Origin: Cordilura impudica
Taxonomy: Eukaryota > Arthropoda > Insecta > Diptera > Scathophagidae
Assembly (NCBI GenBank): GCA_963682025.1
Contig: OY821517.1
Coordinates: 111,303,625-111,367,624, forward strand
Length of the DNA: 64,000 nt
Reading direction: 5' to 3'
Part shown: in pieces, positions 36,151-47,713 of the stretch
Layout of the letters: every line of letters begins with the position of its first letter
Position numbering within the stretch: the stretch's first letter is position 1
Position numbers and translations under genes: made by a program
Notes under the pieces: model-generated
Database searches by the model: none
What the model was told of the DNA's origin: nothing
What the model saw: the letters and a program-made list of their open reading frames with translations, nothing else

Positions 36151-37228
36151 GAACTCCAAGGAGAAAACAGAAGAAATGGTTAAAAATTACACGGATTTTA
36201 TATCAGAAGCTATAAACTATAGTGTGTTTAGGAGAACAATGCAAATTTCTGAAAAATTCTTACCAACATACATAAAGCAAATGATCCAACTCCAAAATAG
36301 ATATAGATAGAAAGATATCGAAATTCTCTCGATCATTAGCAGTTAAAAAAATTAACCAAATTAATTACCACTAATATTGAAAATTATCGAAATTTTTCGT
36401 GGTATAATATGTAATATACATTAGATAAAGGATCTGCATCATTTTGGAAAGTTTTTAAAATTTTAAGAAAGTAATACAAAACTATCACATCCCTAAAGCT
36501 AAACAATAATCTATATTATTGCCAGCACGAAAAATGTGAAGTTCATGTAGAAACCTTTACTGCAAATCACAGCTTTACTCAAAATCTTAACGATACATTG
36601 ATGATGTTGAAGAGACTGTACTTAATTTGAACACTGTAGGACTAAACAGACAAAATATTAATTCCATATCCCCAAACAGTATTAAAAATATAATAAAAGA
36701 GTCTAGACGGAAAATATCGCCTAAAAAAGGTATTAAAATTATTACTGATATAATAAATTCCTGTTTCAAATTAAAAAATTTTCTAAAATCCTGGAAAAAA
36801 TCTAAAACTGTACCAGTTATAAGCCGACCGATTGCCTACCTTCATACAGAACTATTAACTTACTGTGAGTAAAATACTCGAAAAAGCCTTAAAGAATAAA
36901 CTCGCAGAGTTCGTTGAGTCCAAAAATATTTTACGATCCCAACAATTTTCTGATTTCGAAAGCAGCATAACACGATCCAACCGCTGGTAAAAATCAGAAA
37001 CATAGTTAAATCGAATTTTAAAGCACAAGTTTCGACTGGAATGGTTCTCTTAGATATTAAAGCAGCCTTCGACTCGGTGTGGCGCAATGGGCTATTTAAA
37101 ATTGTGGTTGGATTGAACTTTCCGATACAACTGATCAAAATAATACAAAGTTTTCTTTCTGATCGAGTATTCAGGATGTTTCTGGCCTTGACTTTTTCTC
37201 ATGTCTGCAACATAACAGCCGGCTGTCC

Positions 37229-37280
37229 ACAAGGTTCTAGCCTCTCTCCTCTTCTCTACAATATCTACACATCAGATTTC
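37229..37280 (+). repeat. 52-bp flanking duplication, left copy
   Basis: Runs from ACAAGGTTCTAGCC to ACATCAGATTTC, in the reverse-transcriptase 'PQGS' region. The partner at 38631-38682 differs at about four positions. Confidence 0.85.
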
Positions 37281-38630
37281 AAATTCTGTTAATGAATTCA
37301 ATATAGTAAGAAATTTTCACTCAAAAAAAAAAAAAAAAAATCAATGTGAGTCCGATCACAGGCGAGATGTGTAAACATTTGCACATTTTCCAATTGTATT
37401 TCAGAAAGTGTCAAATATATTTCAGAGAACATCAAATGTATTTCAGAAATTATCAATTGAATTTCAGAAAATATCTATTGAAATTCTGAATTAAAAGTGG
37501 TTTACCCTACAATACCGAAAAGTTATTATTGTTTCTATTAGTGATTTTGAATCGCAGAAAAAGGTTAGCGATATTTGTACTTATTTGTTATGCACTGGAA
37601 AATAAACTATCAAGGGCGGCCTTCTATTCGACAGAAGATGAGGACTTCATTTGTTAATCAGCTGCAATATAAACACCAGGATAGAAGTTCGACTGATTTT
37701 GAAGTCATAATTTTAAAAAAAAACTCGTTTATATCGTCACCTGAAATGCAAAAGGCCGTAACTAACAAAAAGTTCAAAATTGACTTTTTGTATTGCTGTT
37801 ACGGCTAACAAAAAGTTCAAAATTTACTTTTTGTATTGCTTTTTGTATTGCTTTTTACTTAAAAACTACTATTTTACCATAAATTTATTTTCATAAATAA
37901 AAAGTAGTTTTCGGTTTATGATGTTTTTTGCTTCTCCCGTAAAAAAAATAAAAATATTAGTTACGAGTTTTTTCATTTTAGGTGACGATATGTAGTTTTC
38001 AAGAAATATAAATACTTAAAAAAATATGTTTTTATATAGCGTTCTGACTAATTTACTGAGACTCAATTGATATATTCTGAAATTCAATTCATATTTTCTG
38101 AAGTAAATTTAATAATTTCTGAAATACATTTGATATTTTCTGAAATACAGTAGATAATTGCTGAAATACATTTGATGTTTTCTTAAATATATTTAAAATT
38201 TTCTGAAATACATTTGATGGGTTTCTGAAATACATTTGATAATTGCTGAAATACATTTGATAATTTCGGAAATACATTTGATAATTTCTGAAACTCAATT
38301 GATATTTTCTGAAATTTAATTGATATTTTCTGAAATACAAATTAAACTTTCTAAAAATCAATTGATGCTTCCTGAAATACAACTTATTATTCCTGAAAAT
38401 CAATTGATGTTTTCTGAAATTCAATTGATACTTTCCGAAAATCAATTGATACTTTCTGAAATTTTGTAACAATTAGAAACTTTTGACCTGTTGCCAGGTC
38501 GAAAATAAAAGTTAAAATAATAAAAAAAGTCCACTTAAAAATTTACGACAGCGAAAATTCGCTGCGCTACCTGTACTATTTTTTTTAGCGGTTACTGAAT
38601 TTAACACAATAAAATAAAAATTATTGATTT
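37281..38630. mobile_element. foldback-like element with inverted arms of 21-bp minisatellite
   Basis: The left edge AAATTCTGTTAATGAATTCA and right edge (CGCTACCTGTACTATTTTT...TGAATTTAACACAATAAAA) also occur together in a shorter relative at about 50040-50336. Inside, the left arm (37386-37490) has units such as ATTTCAGAAATTATCAATTG, while the right arm (about 38060-38465) has the same unit inverted (TTTCTGAAATACATTTGATAA, 21-bp period). The arms flank about 570 bp of unique sequence. Tandemly repeated inverted arms recall Drosophila Foldback elements. No transposase is seen. It interrupts a LINE and is flanked by a 52-bp duplication. Confidence 0.6.
38060..38465. repeat. 21-bp minisatellite, right arm of the foldback-like element
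   Basis: Roughly 19 variants of TTTCTGAAATACATTTGATAA. The period is a multiple of three, which explains an open frame on the minus strand with a seven-residue repeat (FRKHQLI, FRNYQMY), not a real protein. Confidence 0.85.
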
Positions 38631-38682
38631 ACAAGGTTCTTGCCTTGCTCCTCTTCTCTACAATATCTGCACATCAGATTTC
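38631..38682 (+). repeat. 52-bp flanking duplication, right copy
   Basis: ACAAGGTTCTTGCC to ACATCAGATTTC. Far longer than a normal target-site duplication; it may reflect a wide-stagger insertion or unequal exchange between LINE copies. Confidence 0.85.
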
Positions 38683-39058
38683 CCAATTTTAAATGGATGT
38701 GCAACATCTATTTTTTCTGATGACACGGCAATCTTAAGTAGTGGCCTGCTTTTAGTGATAACAAATCTGCAAGCAGTAGCCCGTCTCCGTATTTCTCGCA
38801 TCCAAAAATTTTCCGCATGAAACGAGTGAATTGATACAAAAAATGGGTTTTCTCACGCAAGTGTTTCTGTATCGTTACTTTTCGAGAATTAACTGTCATT
38901 TAAATAATGTTCAAGCAATTATTGGAAGGATGTGAAAAAAAGTGTTTCTGTAACAATATTTTTCGAAAAGTTTCTCACAAGAACTGTCAAAAGAAATCAC
39001 ATTTAAATTTGCCGGGAGAAAACAAAATTTAGATATTTCTATTATTATTTGTATTAAT

Positions 39059-39925
39059 ATGGGGCCGAAATCATCCGACAAGGTAGGTAGCAAAGAGTTT
39101 TAATAAAATAATTATGTGTGTTTGTAAATTATTTTTTTAATTTTAATAGAAAGTAGAAAGAATTTCCAAGCAACAGAAGCAAAAGCTAGGTGACCACATG
39201 TGCTCCAATTTAGAATTTGCTAGAGGTCCGTTTGACAAAATGAATGCAAGTTCAAGTTTCAAGGAGCAATGGGAGTCTCTTAAAGTTTCTTTAAACTCTA
39301 TGGGTGGAAGTGAAAAGAGTGTAGAACAATGGAAAAAGTTAAGATTTTTTTGTATGTAACATAATAGTAACTGATCTAACTTGGTTTATTGTTCTTAGTG
39401 TTCGATAGACTTCAAATAGGGCGTTAAGAAGTCCATTAATACCACAAGAAAGTTTATGAACAGCAGACGTACCCCGTGATTTGAATCAATTGGAACCGAA
39501 AGTGCTCAATATTATTTGAGTTGGTGGCGACTCATGTACTCCTGAATCCGGTATTTTATTGGACGAATCAGAGGTAGATATATATATTTTATGAATATGG
39601 AAATTTATTAATATAATACATATTTTTCTAGGATTTCGAATCCGTTAAATTTATAGAATGCGACGAACTATATATCCCGCCAGCTAAAAAACAAAAAACA
39701 GCACAGCAGTCACCATCATCAATTTCAAAAAAAGTTTTGCAACATACAACTAGATCGTCATCAAAATACGCCAACGCTTTAAATGAAGCAAAATCAATGC
39801 AAAACGCCGTGATGGAACGATTGGATAGAATTGAAAAACAAAATTCTGAAATTTTAGAAAAACTAGGCAAAATTTTAACTACGGGCTCTGACATGCATTT
39901 CTTATTTATTTTCTTTTTTCAATAA
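39059..39925 (+). pseudogene. Harbinger Myb/SANT-like DNA-binding protein, spliced and damaged
   Basis: Exon 1 is MGPKSSDK (39059-39082), ending at a GTAGGT donor. Exon 2 starts after TTTTAATAG (39150) with KVERISKQQKQKLGDHMCSN, FARGPFDKMN and SEKSVEQWKK, the trihelix/zeste-like Myb domain of Harbinger accessory proteins, which bring the transposase to the nucleus and DNA. A further exon region around 39420-39480 (INTTRKFMNSRRTP) contains stops. The last exon (39632-39925) encodes DFESVKFIECDELYIPPAKK and a coiled coil NAVMERLDRIEKQNSEILEK. Introns are short (about 65 bp). Stop codons around 39427 and 39520 show it is dead. Its start is chosen at the only ATG in frame with a plausible donor. 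Confidence 0.75.
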
Positions 39926-40046
39926 AAAATTACAAGTTGATTTAAAACTGTCTACAGATTCTTGTTTTCAGCCTTTCGCGAAGACGATAAGCTTCACGAA
40001 GTGGTTCTTCTACTACTTTATCGTTAATTGAAATATTTCCTTCATT

Positions 40047-41220
40047 TTATAGAACTATTTCAGAATCATCGCGCATTAAGCCATGTTCCTTTCTAAAATT
40101 GTGAATAACCGTGCATGCATTTATAATTTTTCCTGCCGCTTGTGGCGTGGTGTGCAATCCAACTTGCAAACACCTAAAAATGCCTTTTAACACACCATTT
40201 AAGCGTTCAACCCAATTTCTGGCTTTGGCATGTACTTTGCTAAATTGTTTTTCATGGCCGCAAGGGGTAGCCAGAGTCACCTAAATAAATCGACACAAAA
40301 TTATAAATAATATTTTAGACAGTAAAAATAAATAAAAGTTAAATTGTAACTGCAATTTAAAGTAAACACATATGTACATATGTTTATATGTACCTAACAA
40401 CAAAGAGTTATTGTTTCTGTCTCTTTCGTAACGCTGTTGCAATAAAACGCTAATGCGCGAAGCTTCCCAAATATATGAGTCGTGGGCTGCTCCACAAAAC
40501 CTTGCAAAACCTCCTAAAATTTTCAAATTATAATCTCATATTTGTAAATGTATGTTTGTTGTTTTATTTCTATAACTGTAAGAAAATTCATAATGAGCAA
40601 AATCCTTACTAGCTGTTCATTTTTCGAGTGGTAGCCTTTTCTATTTAAATAGAAGCCCTCAACTTCTTGTTTTGGTTTTTTAATACGAACATGTCTATGG
40701 CTCCTATCACTCCAGGAAAACCAGTCTCTTCATAAAATCTGGAAATCGTTATCAAAATCGAAGTGGTTCATAACCTTCACATATGTATGTAGAAAATACT
40801 TACTTTTGTTTTATAGATTCAAATTCAGAAACTGATGGAAACTTAATCCATTTTGCCATTAATTTTTGTTCCAAAATATATCCTACCTCATGAGCAGAGC
40901 GGCAGGCAACACTTTTGTTACAGAAGCTGTAAAATCCTGTCCAATGTCTCTGTAGTAGGAACCGGTCGCAAAAAAATGAAATACTGTGCACATTCGAATA
41001 GGTTGTGGTATAAACGTTTTTTTCTTACCCTGCGCCATGTAGGGACTTATATTATTGAACAGTGCAAGAGATTCGTCTCTGCTCAAACGTTATAGATCCC
41101 TAAATCGCTGCTCCGGAATGCTGAATGGGTCAGTTGCATCCCTCAGTTTTTGGTGATAAAGCCGCAACTATTTCGTCGATCAAGCTGTTCAGCAGTTACT
41201 AGCGCCGCACTATACATATT
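40047..41220 (-). pseudogene. Harbinger DDE transposase (HARBI1-like), broken
   Basis: Reading leftwards: LSRDESLALFNNISPYM and FFATGSYYRDIGQDF (about 41086-40930, the helix-turn-helix region of HARBI1 relatives), EVGYILEQKLMAKWIKFPS, then GVIGAIDMFVLKNQNKK at about 40715-40665 with the first catalytic Asp (usually 'GCIDGTH'). GAAHDSYIWEASRIS (about 40500-40450) corresponds to the second Asp region ('GSVHDSRV'), and NWVERLNGVLKGIFRCLQVG (about 40230-40170) contains the catalytic Glu ('ERxFGxLK'). Frames are separated by short likely introns and stops. The transposase would cut and paste the element with its Myb partner; this copy cannot. Confidence 0.8.
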
Positions 41221-42063
41221 GTTTTATATTTAAATATAGAAAATCAGTAAAACACAATTGTTATATTTTGGTATTATATTTTTTTTTATAATTTCTTTCT
41301 TTTTTGGCGTTTTGCTTCCATTTGACACTTTATTACTGGAAATATTCCAGTAAGAACAGAATCAGTGTTGTCTGTTTTCGCATTGAAATACAGAAACACT
41401 TTTTTCTCACAAATCGAGAAACGATGGAATTTTTTGTTTCACACTTCATGTGAGAAATTTTACGATGCGAGAAATACAGAAACGGGCTGCAGCATTAGTC
41501 AATGTTATAAGTTATTTTGCCAAATGGACAATATTGGTAAACACTCAAAAAACCAAGCAATATAACATAACTCGTAAACGTAAATCATGTTTTATTCCAA
41601 ATGCTTGTTTGAAATCCAACAACGACGACATTAAGTGGAAGAAAACAGTTAAATACTTCGGTGTTATAGTTGACACCATATTGAACTTTTGCAATTATAT
41701 TCATTTTATTATACACAAAATTAAAATACATATTAAATTGCTTTATGGATTAATTAATAGAAACTAAATTCCCTTTCTGGAACACACCATATTCTATGGA
41801 GCTCCCGTATGGGCTAACTGCTCAAAATGTCATCCTGCTAAACTACAAATATCACAAAACAAAATAGCTGAAATTTATCTTAAAAGCACCGTGGTATTTT
41901 GCAACTAAGAGACTACTCAACAACAAACGTGGATCCTATAATTCTAGATGATTAAATTCAGGAGAAAATTATATAGCTGAGCTGGCATTATCATCTTTTT
42001 AACCTTTAATTTTATGAACTCTTTTAATTAAATTAATGACAATAGAGATAAATAACTTAATAA

Positions 42064-42960
42064 AATAAAACAAGTACTATGATAGGTAGAGCTTTGCAAA
42101 TTTGTGTGAAATGGTCAAGATCGCATAAGTGGGCGTAGTACTTTCCATACAAAGTAATTACTCAATATCTTGTGTCTCAAGTACTATGACACAGACAGCT
42201 TTGCAAATTTGTCTTAGGCCATCAATTATTAACGTAAGTAGTCAGAAAAAAATGGACGGAATCGGTCCAATGGACGTGGAACCTCCCATATAAAGTAAAT
42301 ATAAAATGTTATATATCTGGAGTACATCAATAGTGAGAGCCTTGGGACTTTGCGGGAGCCCTTTGCGGTAATGTGTGTTTGTATGTTTGTCGGAGGTAGT
42401 CTCCGCAAATTCTGATCTGATTTTAAAAGTGTTGGCTCCTGTACTTAGAATGGTCCTGAAGGATGGACATAGGCTATAAATTTTTTTATATTTTTAGTGG
42501 GCGTAGTACCTCCCATATAAAGTGAACTTTTAATATCATATATATTGAGTATTATGGGAGCTGTGAAAATTTGTGTGATGTCACCTTTTATTTACATTAG
42601 TGTCCATGCCGAAAATGGGCGGTGTCGGACCAATAGGTGTGGCACCTCCCATAAAAAGTAAATATAAAATATCATGTATCTGGAGTGCTGCAATAGTGAG
42701 AGCCTTAGAGCTTTGCCTGAGCCCACAAGTTAATGATGTGATAAGTGCACAAAAAATGGGCGTGATCGGAGCACTGGGCATGGTAACATCCATACAAAAT
42801 AAATACATCATATCATATAACTGGTGTATAAAAGGGGATGCCTCGACACTTTGCATGAGCCCATCAGATATTTAAAATTGTGCGGGATAGAATTAGTGGG
42901 CGTGGCACCACCTATATAAAAAAAATAAAAAGTACTACGAAAGAGACAGTCTTTAAACAT
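42064..42960 (+). mobile_element. decayed Helitron of the 'gggcgtggcacc' family
   Basis: Series of similar blocks such as 'gggcgtagtacctcccatataaagt', 'tggagtactgtaatagtgagagcc' and 'gagcccataagtta', in the order seen at 46148 onward. No proper 5' TC or 3' CTRR terminus remains. Confidence 0.5.
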
Positions 42961-43073
42961 TGACTAGAATATTAATTACACAAGGGAACAAGGTTTTTGT
43001 TGATTAAGTACTGAATGTTGTTTTTGAAGTTATTTTGGACGCTGAATTCAAATCTGCACTTGGCTTTTTTCTA

Positions 43074-43506
43074 ACAGCTAGACTATTCGCGGTATACCGT
43101 TATATCCAAAATTAAGGCGCTTTCACTACATATATTGGAATAACTTAAAAACGGATCACCATTTCTTAGCAAATTGTGAACAAAATCAAAAGTTGTGCAC
43201 CGATTGCAATGAGATAAAGCTCATTTCATTTAGAATATTTATAGCTAAATGCTTCCAGACGAAACCTGTGATTCATGACGTATTTTTATTTAAAATGAAT
43301 TTTTAAAGAAAAAAAAAAAATTGTTGGTTTTAAATTGTTCCTTTTTTCAAAATTCCTACGATATCTCTGAAGCTGGTGGGTAAATTTTAAACCAATCTAA
43401 GCACGGCTTAAAAATAATATTGTTCACGAGTTTTGGATTTTTGTCTTAACTAAATAGATGACCGTGTTCAAGTTATTCCAATATATATCGCGAAAAGTCC
43501 AGCTGA
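43074..43506. mobile_element. MITE, probably Tc1/mariner type (TA target)
   Basis: Terminal repeats ACAGCTAGACTATTCGCG at the left and its inverse CGCGAAAAGTCCAGCTGA at the right, and an inner inverted pair TATATTGGAATAACTT / AAGTTATTCCAATATAT. TA flanks both ends (43072-43073 and 43507-43508). About 30 extra bases sit between the two inverted parts on the left. Non-coding. Confidence 0.6.
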
Positions 43507-44277
43507 TAAAAAAACTAAGTTCAGCTTTGAAATCAGCGACCTTAAATTAGTAAAAATTGCAATAAAGTTCCAGTCAACACCGAAAAAGTTCAATATTGTT
43601 CTCTTGTATTATCGTGGAAAATATGAGCGGGATCGCAAAATTAAAAAATCGCTAAAATTAAAAATCGCCAAAATCAAAAATCGCTAAAATGAAAAATCTA
43701 TGTTTTTCGTGGACAGATATATGTATCTCGATCCAGAGCTGTTTTACTTGTTAAATAATACTGAGATGATAGGGTTCAATCTTCTGTTATACAAAAACAT
43801 ATTTTTGTCCCTCTCAGCTGGTTAGGGCCTTTCTAAATTAGCATCACACACCTCATCTACATACACCCTTTATGTTTATTCACATCTATTTAAGTAGTTT
43901 TATTTATCAAAAACTTTAAATGAAAAAAGAACAAGTATTAGAATAAGTAAGTAAGAAAATAAACGTATCTTTTTCTGCACATTTAAATGTTAAATCTTTC
44001 ATGAAATAGTACCTTTCTGTTTGTTTATTTTATAAGTATTAGCTATTGTTTTTTGTTTCACGAATACTTCTTCAAGTAGTCCTTAGCATGTGTAGTTCAC
44101 AACGTCTCTCATTTTGCAATTCACTATTTAGTTAGTATACTCGTATATATAGAGATATAAATATTTATTGCAATTACTTTGTTTGATGAAGTTTTTTGTT
44201 TTACAGAAATACGTAACATTAAAATTTCAAATTGTATACTTTCAAACCATCAAAAATTCTGTTTTCTAACATCATTA
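43507..44277. other. no gene; short tandem 'aaaatcgccaaaatc' array
   Basis: 43630-43705 has a short array of AAAATCGCCAAAATCA-like units, also present at 47215-47325 and, in traces, near 13590-13640. The rest is AT-rich. Confidence 0.45.
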
Positions 44278-45076
44278 TACCCTACACCACTATGTGGTAT
44301 GGGTACAATGACTTTGTGCTGCTGTTTGTAGCTACCAAAAATATTTGACCTAGAACCATCTTTTATTATACCGATCGACTCAAAATCATTTCCTGAGTCG
44401 ATTTAGCGATATCCGTCCGTCCGTCCGTCTGTCATCTGTGTGTCCATGTAAACCTCTTAATCAAACCACAGGTCACAGATATGAATCCATTTGTACAAAA
44501 TTTGGTATGTAAGCTTTCACCAGTCACAGGATAAACCCCAATGAAATTGGTTAAATTAGGTCCATGATCAGATCACGTCCCCATACAAATGAACCCTATG
44601 AAATCGACATAAATTGCCATAAGATCCAAATTATTATATAGATCCCAATCAAATTGAGTTTGTATGCATTTATTATATCCATTAATCATCAGCCCAAAAA
44701 TAATACCTATAGGACAATCCTTACTCATAGGCCACATATAGAGCTGCTTTACGATCTTCACTTAAATGTATCAAAAAACAAAAAAATTGCACAGATTTTT
44801 CTCAAATTAGACTTGTATATATTTTTTCAAATTATAAGTGACTTTCACAAATATGGTCAGTATCAGTCCATTTTTCAACCTAGTCCCAATACAAATATGG
44901 CATCCGATATGAAGTTTTTCATATCTGCAGCTAAAAAAAATAATAACAATACCACTCAAATTTGGTTTATGCTTATTTTATATATCCAATTAGTTGGAGC
45001 ACAGAGATAGGGTCTCTAAACCATGGTATAGTGTATCGTATAGTCGGTCTAGACCGACTATAATTTTCTTACTTGT
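44278..45076 (+). mobile_element. DINE-type repeat, full length
   Basis: Starts TACCCTACACCACTATGTGG, (GTCC)3 at 44413-44428, ends with CCATGGTATAGTGTATCG, palindrome GTCGGTCTAGACCGAC and TTTTCTTACTTGT. Confidence 0.75.
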
Positions 45077-46147
45077 TTTAGTATTTTGTTTGCTTGCAAT
45101 GGCATTCCAGATTTATGAAACTGAGTTTTTCTCTAGAAAAAATTTAAATAAAATAGTATAAAATTCATTATCTACTTTTATATAAAATCAAAGAAAATTA
45201 ATTGTCATAATGTTTCGGATATACATAAGATGGCAACGTTTAGTGTTGGTAAACGTCATTATTTTGTAACGTCATTATTCAGTGTTACAATGTTGTTCAA
45301 CTGAACAATGCTGCCATTGACGACTTATTCTACAGGTCTCAATACAGATTCTGAAAGGTGATAAAAATAGCTTTCAAACAAGCCCAGATTGAGAAATCTA
45401 CTGTAATTCTATCCGATTTTATGACGAATTTAATTAAATTATTCTATGTATACATCGAAAAATATTTACTTTGTAATTTTGGGGGGCTCAAAATCCGACT
45501 TATAGCTATGGTCTCTTGAGAAAAATTTCTCAGAATCACCTATAGATTACGTTTTTGCTATACGCTTCATCAAAAAAAATCGTTCCATACAATTTGACCC
45601 GCCCTAATATATATATATATATTATTAATATATATATATATGTATATTAAGACAGGTCGACTTCATACAACCCAAAAAAAGGTGCTGGATGCATCTGTCA
45701 GTCGATAAAATTATTTTGGGAAAAATATGTCAAATATAACAAGAAATAAAAGTGGGACATATGTCGACCATAGGTCGCCAAAGTGTTAATGAACATCAGT
45801 GTGTAAGCAAGATAGTTTAAATAATGTTTAACAAAATCAAATTTATTTAAAATTTTATTAAAAAGATGAAATAATTCACACACAGTGCTGCCTTTCCTAA
45901 AATAGCGTGGCAAAAATCCAAAAATTTTATAGAAGCATTCAGTAAAATCAATGAATGTATAGGATAGAGAATTTCTCATAAATTAAGAATCAATGAACGG
46001 TTTTATAATCGGATAGAGGTTATGGATGATAGAGCTCCACAAAATTTAAATTTTTTTAGCTCTTAGAAAAAGGTACAAAAATTTCTCAAAAATATCCTCT
46101 TTCAAATAAAATTGTAGGCTTTTAGTATCGTTTGAAAGGCATTTTTA
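45077..46147. other. no gene; AT dinucleotide palindrome
   Basis: 45608-45646 is (AT)n interrupted by 'attaat', a likely cruciform-prone simple repeat. Otherwise unassigned. Confidence 0.4.
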
Positions 46148-47340
46148 TCTATACTAATATAATAAAGAGGTAATGTGTGTTTGTTTGTTTGTTTGTAGGA
46201 GGTAATCTCCGTAACTAGCCATCTGATCTTCCTGAAATTTTCACAGAGTCTTACTGCGGATATGCGAAATGCTACAAGCTATAATTTTTTAAATATTTTT
46301 GGTGGGCGTGGCACCTCCCACACAAAGTAGATTTTTATTATCACATGATAGGGAGAGCTTTGCAAATTTGTGTGAGGTCACCTATTGTTAATATTAGTAG
46401 CCACGCCAGAAATGGGCAGGATCGGATAAGTGGTCGTGGTACATCCCATACAAGTAATAGTACAATATTACATATCTCTAATACTGAGATAGAAAGAACT
46501 TTTTGCAAATTTGTCTGGTGCCACTTATTATTAACGTGAGCAGTCGGACAAAAAATGGACAGTATCGGATCAATAGGCGTGGCATCTGCCATACAAAGTA
46601 AATATAAAATGCCATTTATCTGGAGTACTGTAATAGTGAGAGTCCTGGGACTTTGTGTGAGCCCATAAGTTATTCATGTGATTGGTTAGACAAAAATGGG
46701 CGTGATCGGAGCAGTGGGCGTGGCACCGCCCACACAAAGTAAATATATGATATCATATAACTGGTGTACTAAAAAAGGGAAGCTTTGACACCTTGCACGA
46801 GCCCATCAGATCTTAATATGAGAAGTCGGACGAAAAATTGGAGGGTTCACACCATTGGGCGTGGCACTCCCCATGCAAAGCAACTATTTAATGTCATATA
46901 TCTGTAGTCCTGTAAAAGAGAGAGCTTTGTGGCTTTGCGTGAGCCCATAGGTTCTTTTTGTGATTAGTCGAACAAAAAATGGGCGTGATCGAAGCAGTGG
47001 GCGTAGCACCACCCATGCAAAGTGGATATCAAATATCACATAACTGATGTACTATAAAAGGGAAAGACTCGACATTTTGCACGAGTCCATCAGATATTAA
47101 TGTGAGTAGTCCAATAAAAATATAAAATCCTATATAAAAATAATATGAAGTACTACGAAAGCGACAGCCTTTTGACAATTACAGTAGCTATCAATGTGAT
47201 TTGTCGTGGGAAATATATCGCCAAAATCAAAAATCTCCAAAACCGAAAATCGCGAAAAATAAAAATCGCCCAAAAAATCTTCAAACTCAAAAATGGCAAA
47301 ATCAAAAATCACTAAAAAGAAAAATTGTCAAATGATATTC
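46148..47340 (+). mobile_element. Helitron of the 'gggcgtggcacc' family, 3'-truncated
   Basis: Starts TCTATACTAATATAATAAAG after an A, followed by the tract GTGTGTTTGTTTGTTTGTAG and 'atctgatcttcctgaaatttt'. Several tandem-like blocks follow ('gggcgtggcacc.cccatacaaagt'). It ends in the aaaatcgcc array without a CTRR terminus. Confidence 0.65.
47215..47330. repeat. degenerate minisatellite of aaaatcgcc units
   Basis: Units such as CCAAAATCAAAAATCTCC and GCGAAAAATAAAAATCGCC with a period of about 16-18 bp. Confidence 0.6.
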
Positions 47341-47713
47341 TAAGTTCAAGGCCAATAGTTATATGTTGCCAGACCTAATTTGGATAATCCATCTACAAGT
47401 AGCTTGCTCCAGGGTAGGAACACCGAAAAATCTGATAATTGTTCTACCGAATGAAAAAACAAAAAACTTTCTATATCAGTAAGCACTGAAATAAAAAAAA
47501 TCTATGCTAATAATCTATACTAACATAATAAAGAGGTAATATGTATGTGTTTGTTTGTTTGTTTGTTTGTAAGAAGTAAACCCCGTAACTACTCATCTGA
47601 TCTTCCTGAAATTTTCACAGAGTCTTACTGCGGATATGGGAAGTGCTATTTTTTAAATATTTTTAGCGGGTGTGGCACCTCCCATACAAAGTAAATTTAA
47701 AATATCATATATA

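Larger units (their letters stand above)
38777..41488. mobile_element. PIF/Harbinger DNA transposon carrying both genes
   Basis: The two ends are inverted repeats: TAGCCCGTCTCCGTATTTCT at the left and the inverse (AGAAATACAGAAACGGGCT) at the right, extending with interruptions over about 75 bases. GCAG flanks both sides (38773-38776 and 41489-41492), a 3-4 bp target duplication. The element sits between adjacent codons of a LINE reverse transcriptase, which fixes the boundaries independently. It contains a Myb-like gene (plus) and a DDE transposase (minus), arranged convergently. Both are damaged. Confidence 0.85.
36150..42010 (+). pseudogene. third LINE ORF2 relic, split by a foldback-like element and a Harbinger element
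   Basis: Three pieces. 36150-37280: KTEEMVKNYTDFISEAINYS, ISPNSIKNIIKES, SKILEKALKNK (frames differ), MVLLDIKAAFDSVWRNGLF (first catalytic Asp) and CPQGSSLSPLLYNIYTSDF. 38631-38776: QGSCLAPLLYNICTSDF again, then SIFSDDTAILSSG, the active-site box. 41489-42010: AALVNVISYFAKW, NTQKTKQ, WKKTVKYFGVIVDTILNF and FYGAPVWANCS. Together they make a collinear Jockey-like reverse transcriptase from fingers to C-terminus, broken by stops and two large insertions (37281-38630 and 38777-41488). The endonuclease and ORF1 are missing or unrecognisable. Confidence 0.8.

Noticed and set aside
38089..38472. 127-residue frame with a seven-residue repeat
   Set aside because: It is produced by a 21-bp minisatellite with period divisible by three; no start context or homologue is apparent.
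45608..45646. (AT)n palindrome as a possible origin or regulatory site
   Set aside because: Simple dinucleotide repeat common in AT-rich DNA; nothing around it supports a function.
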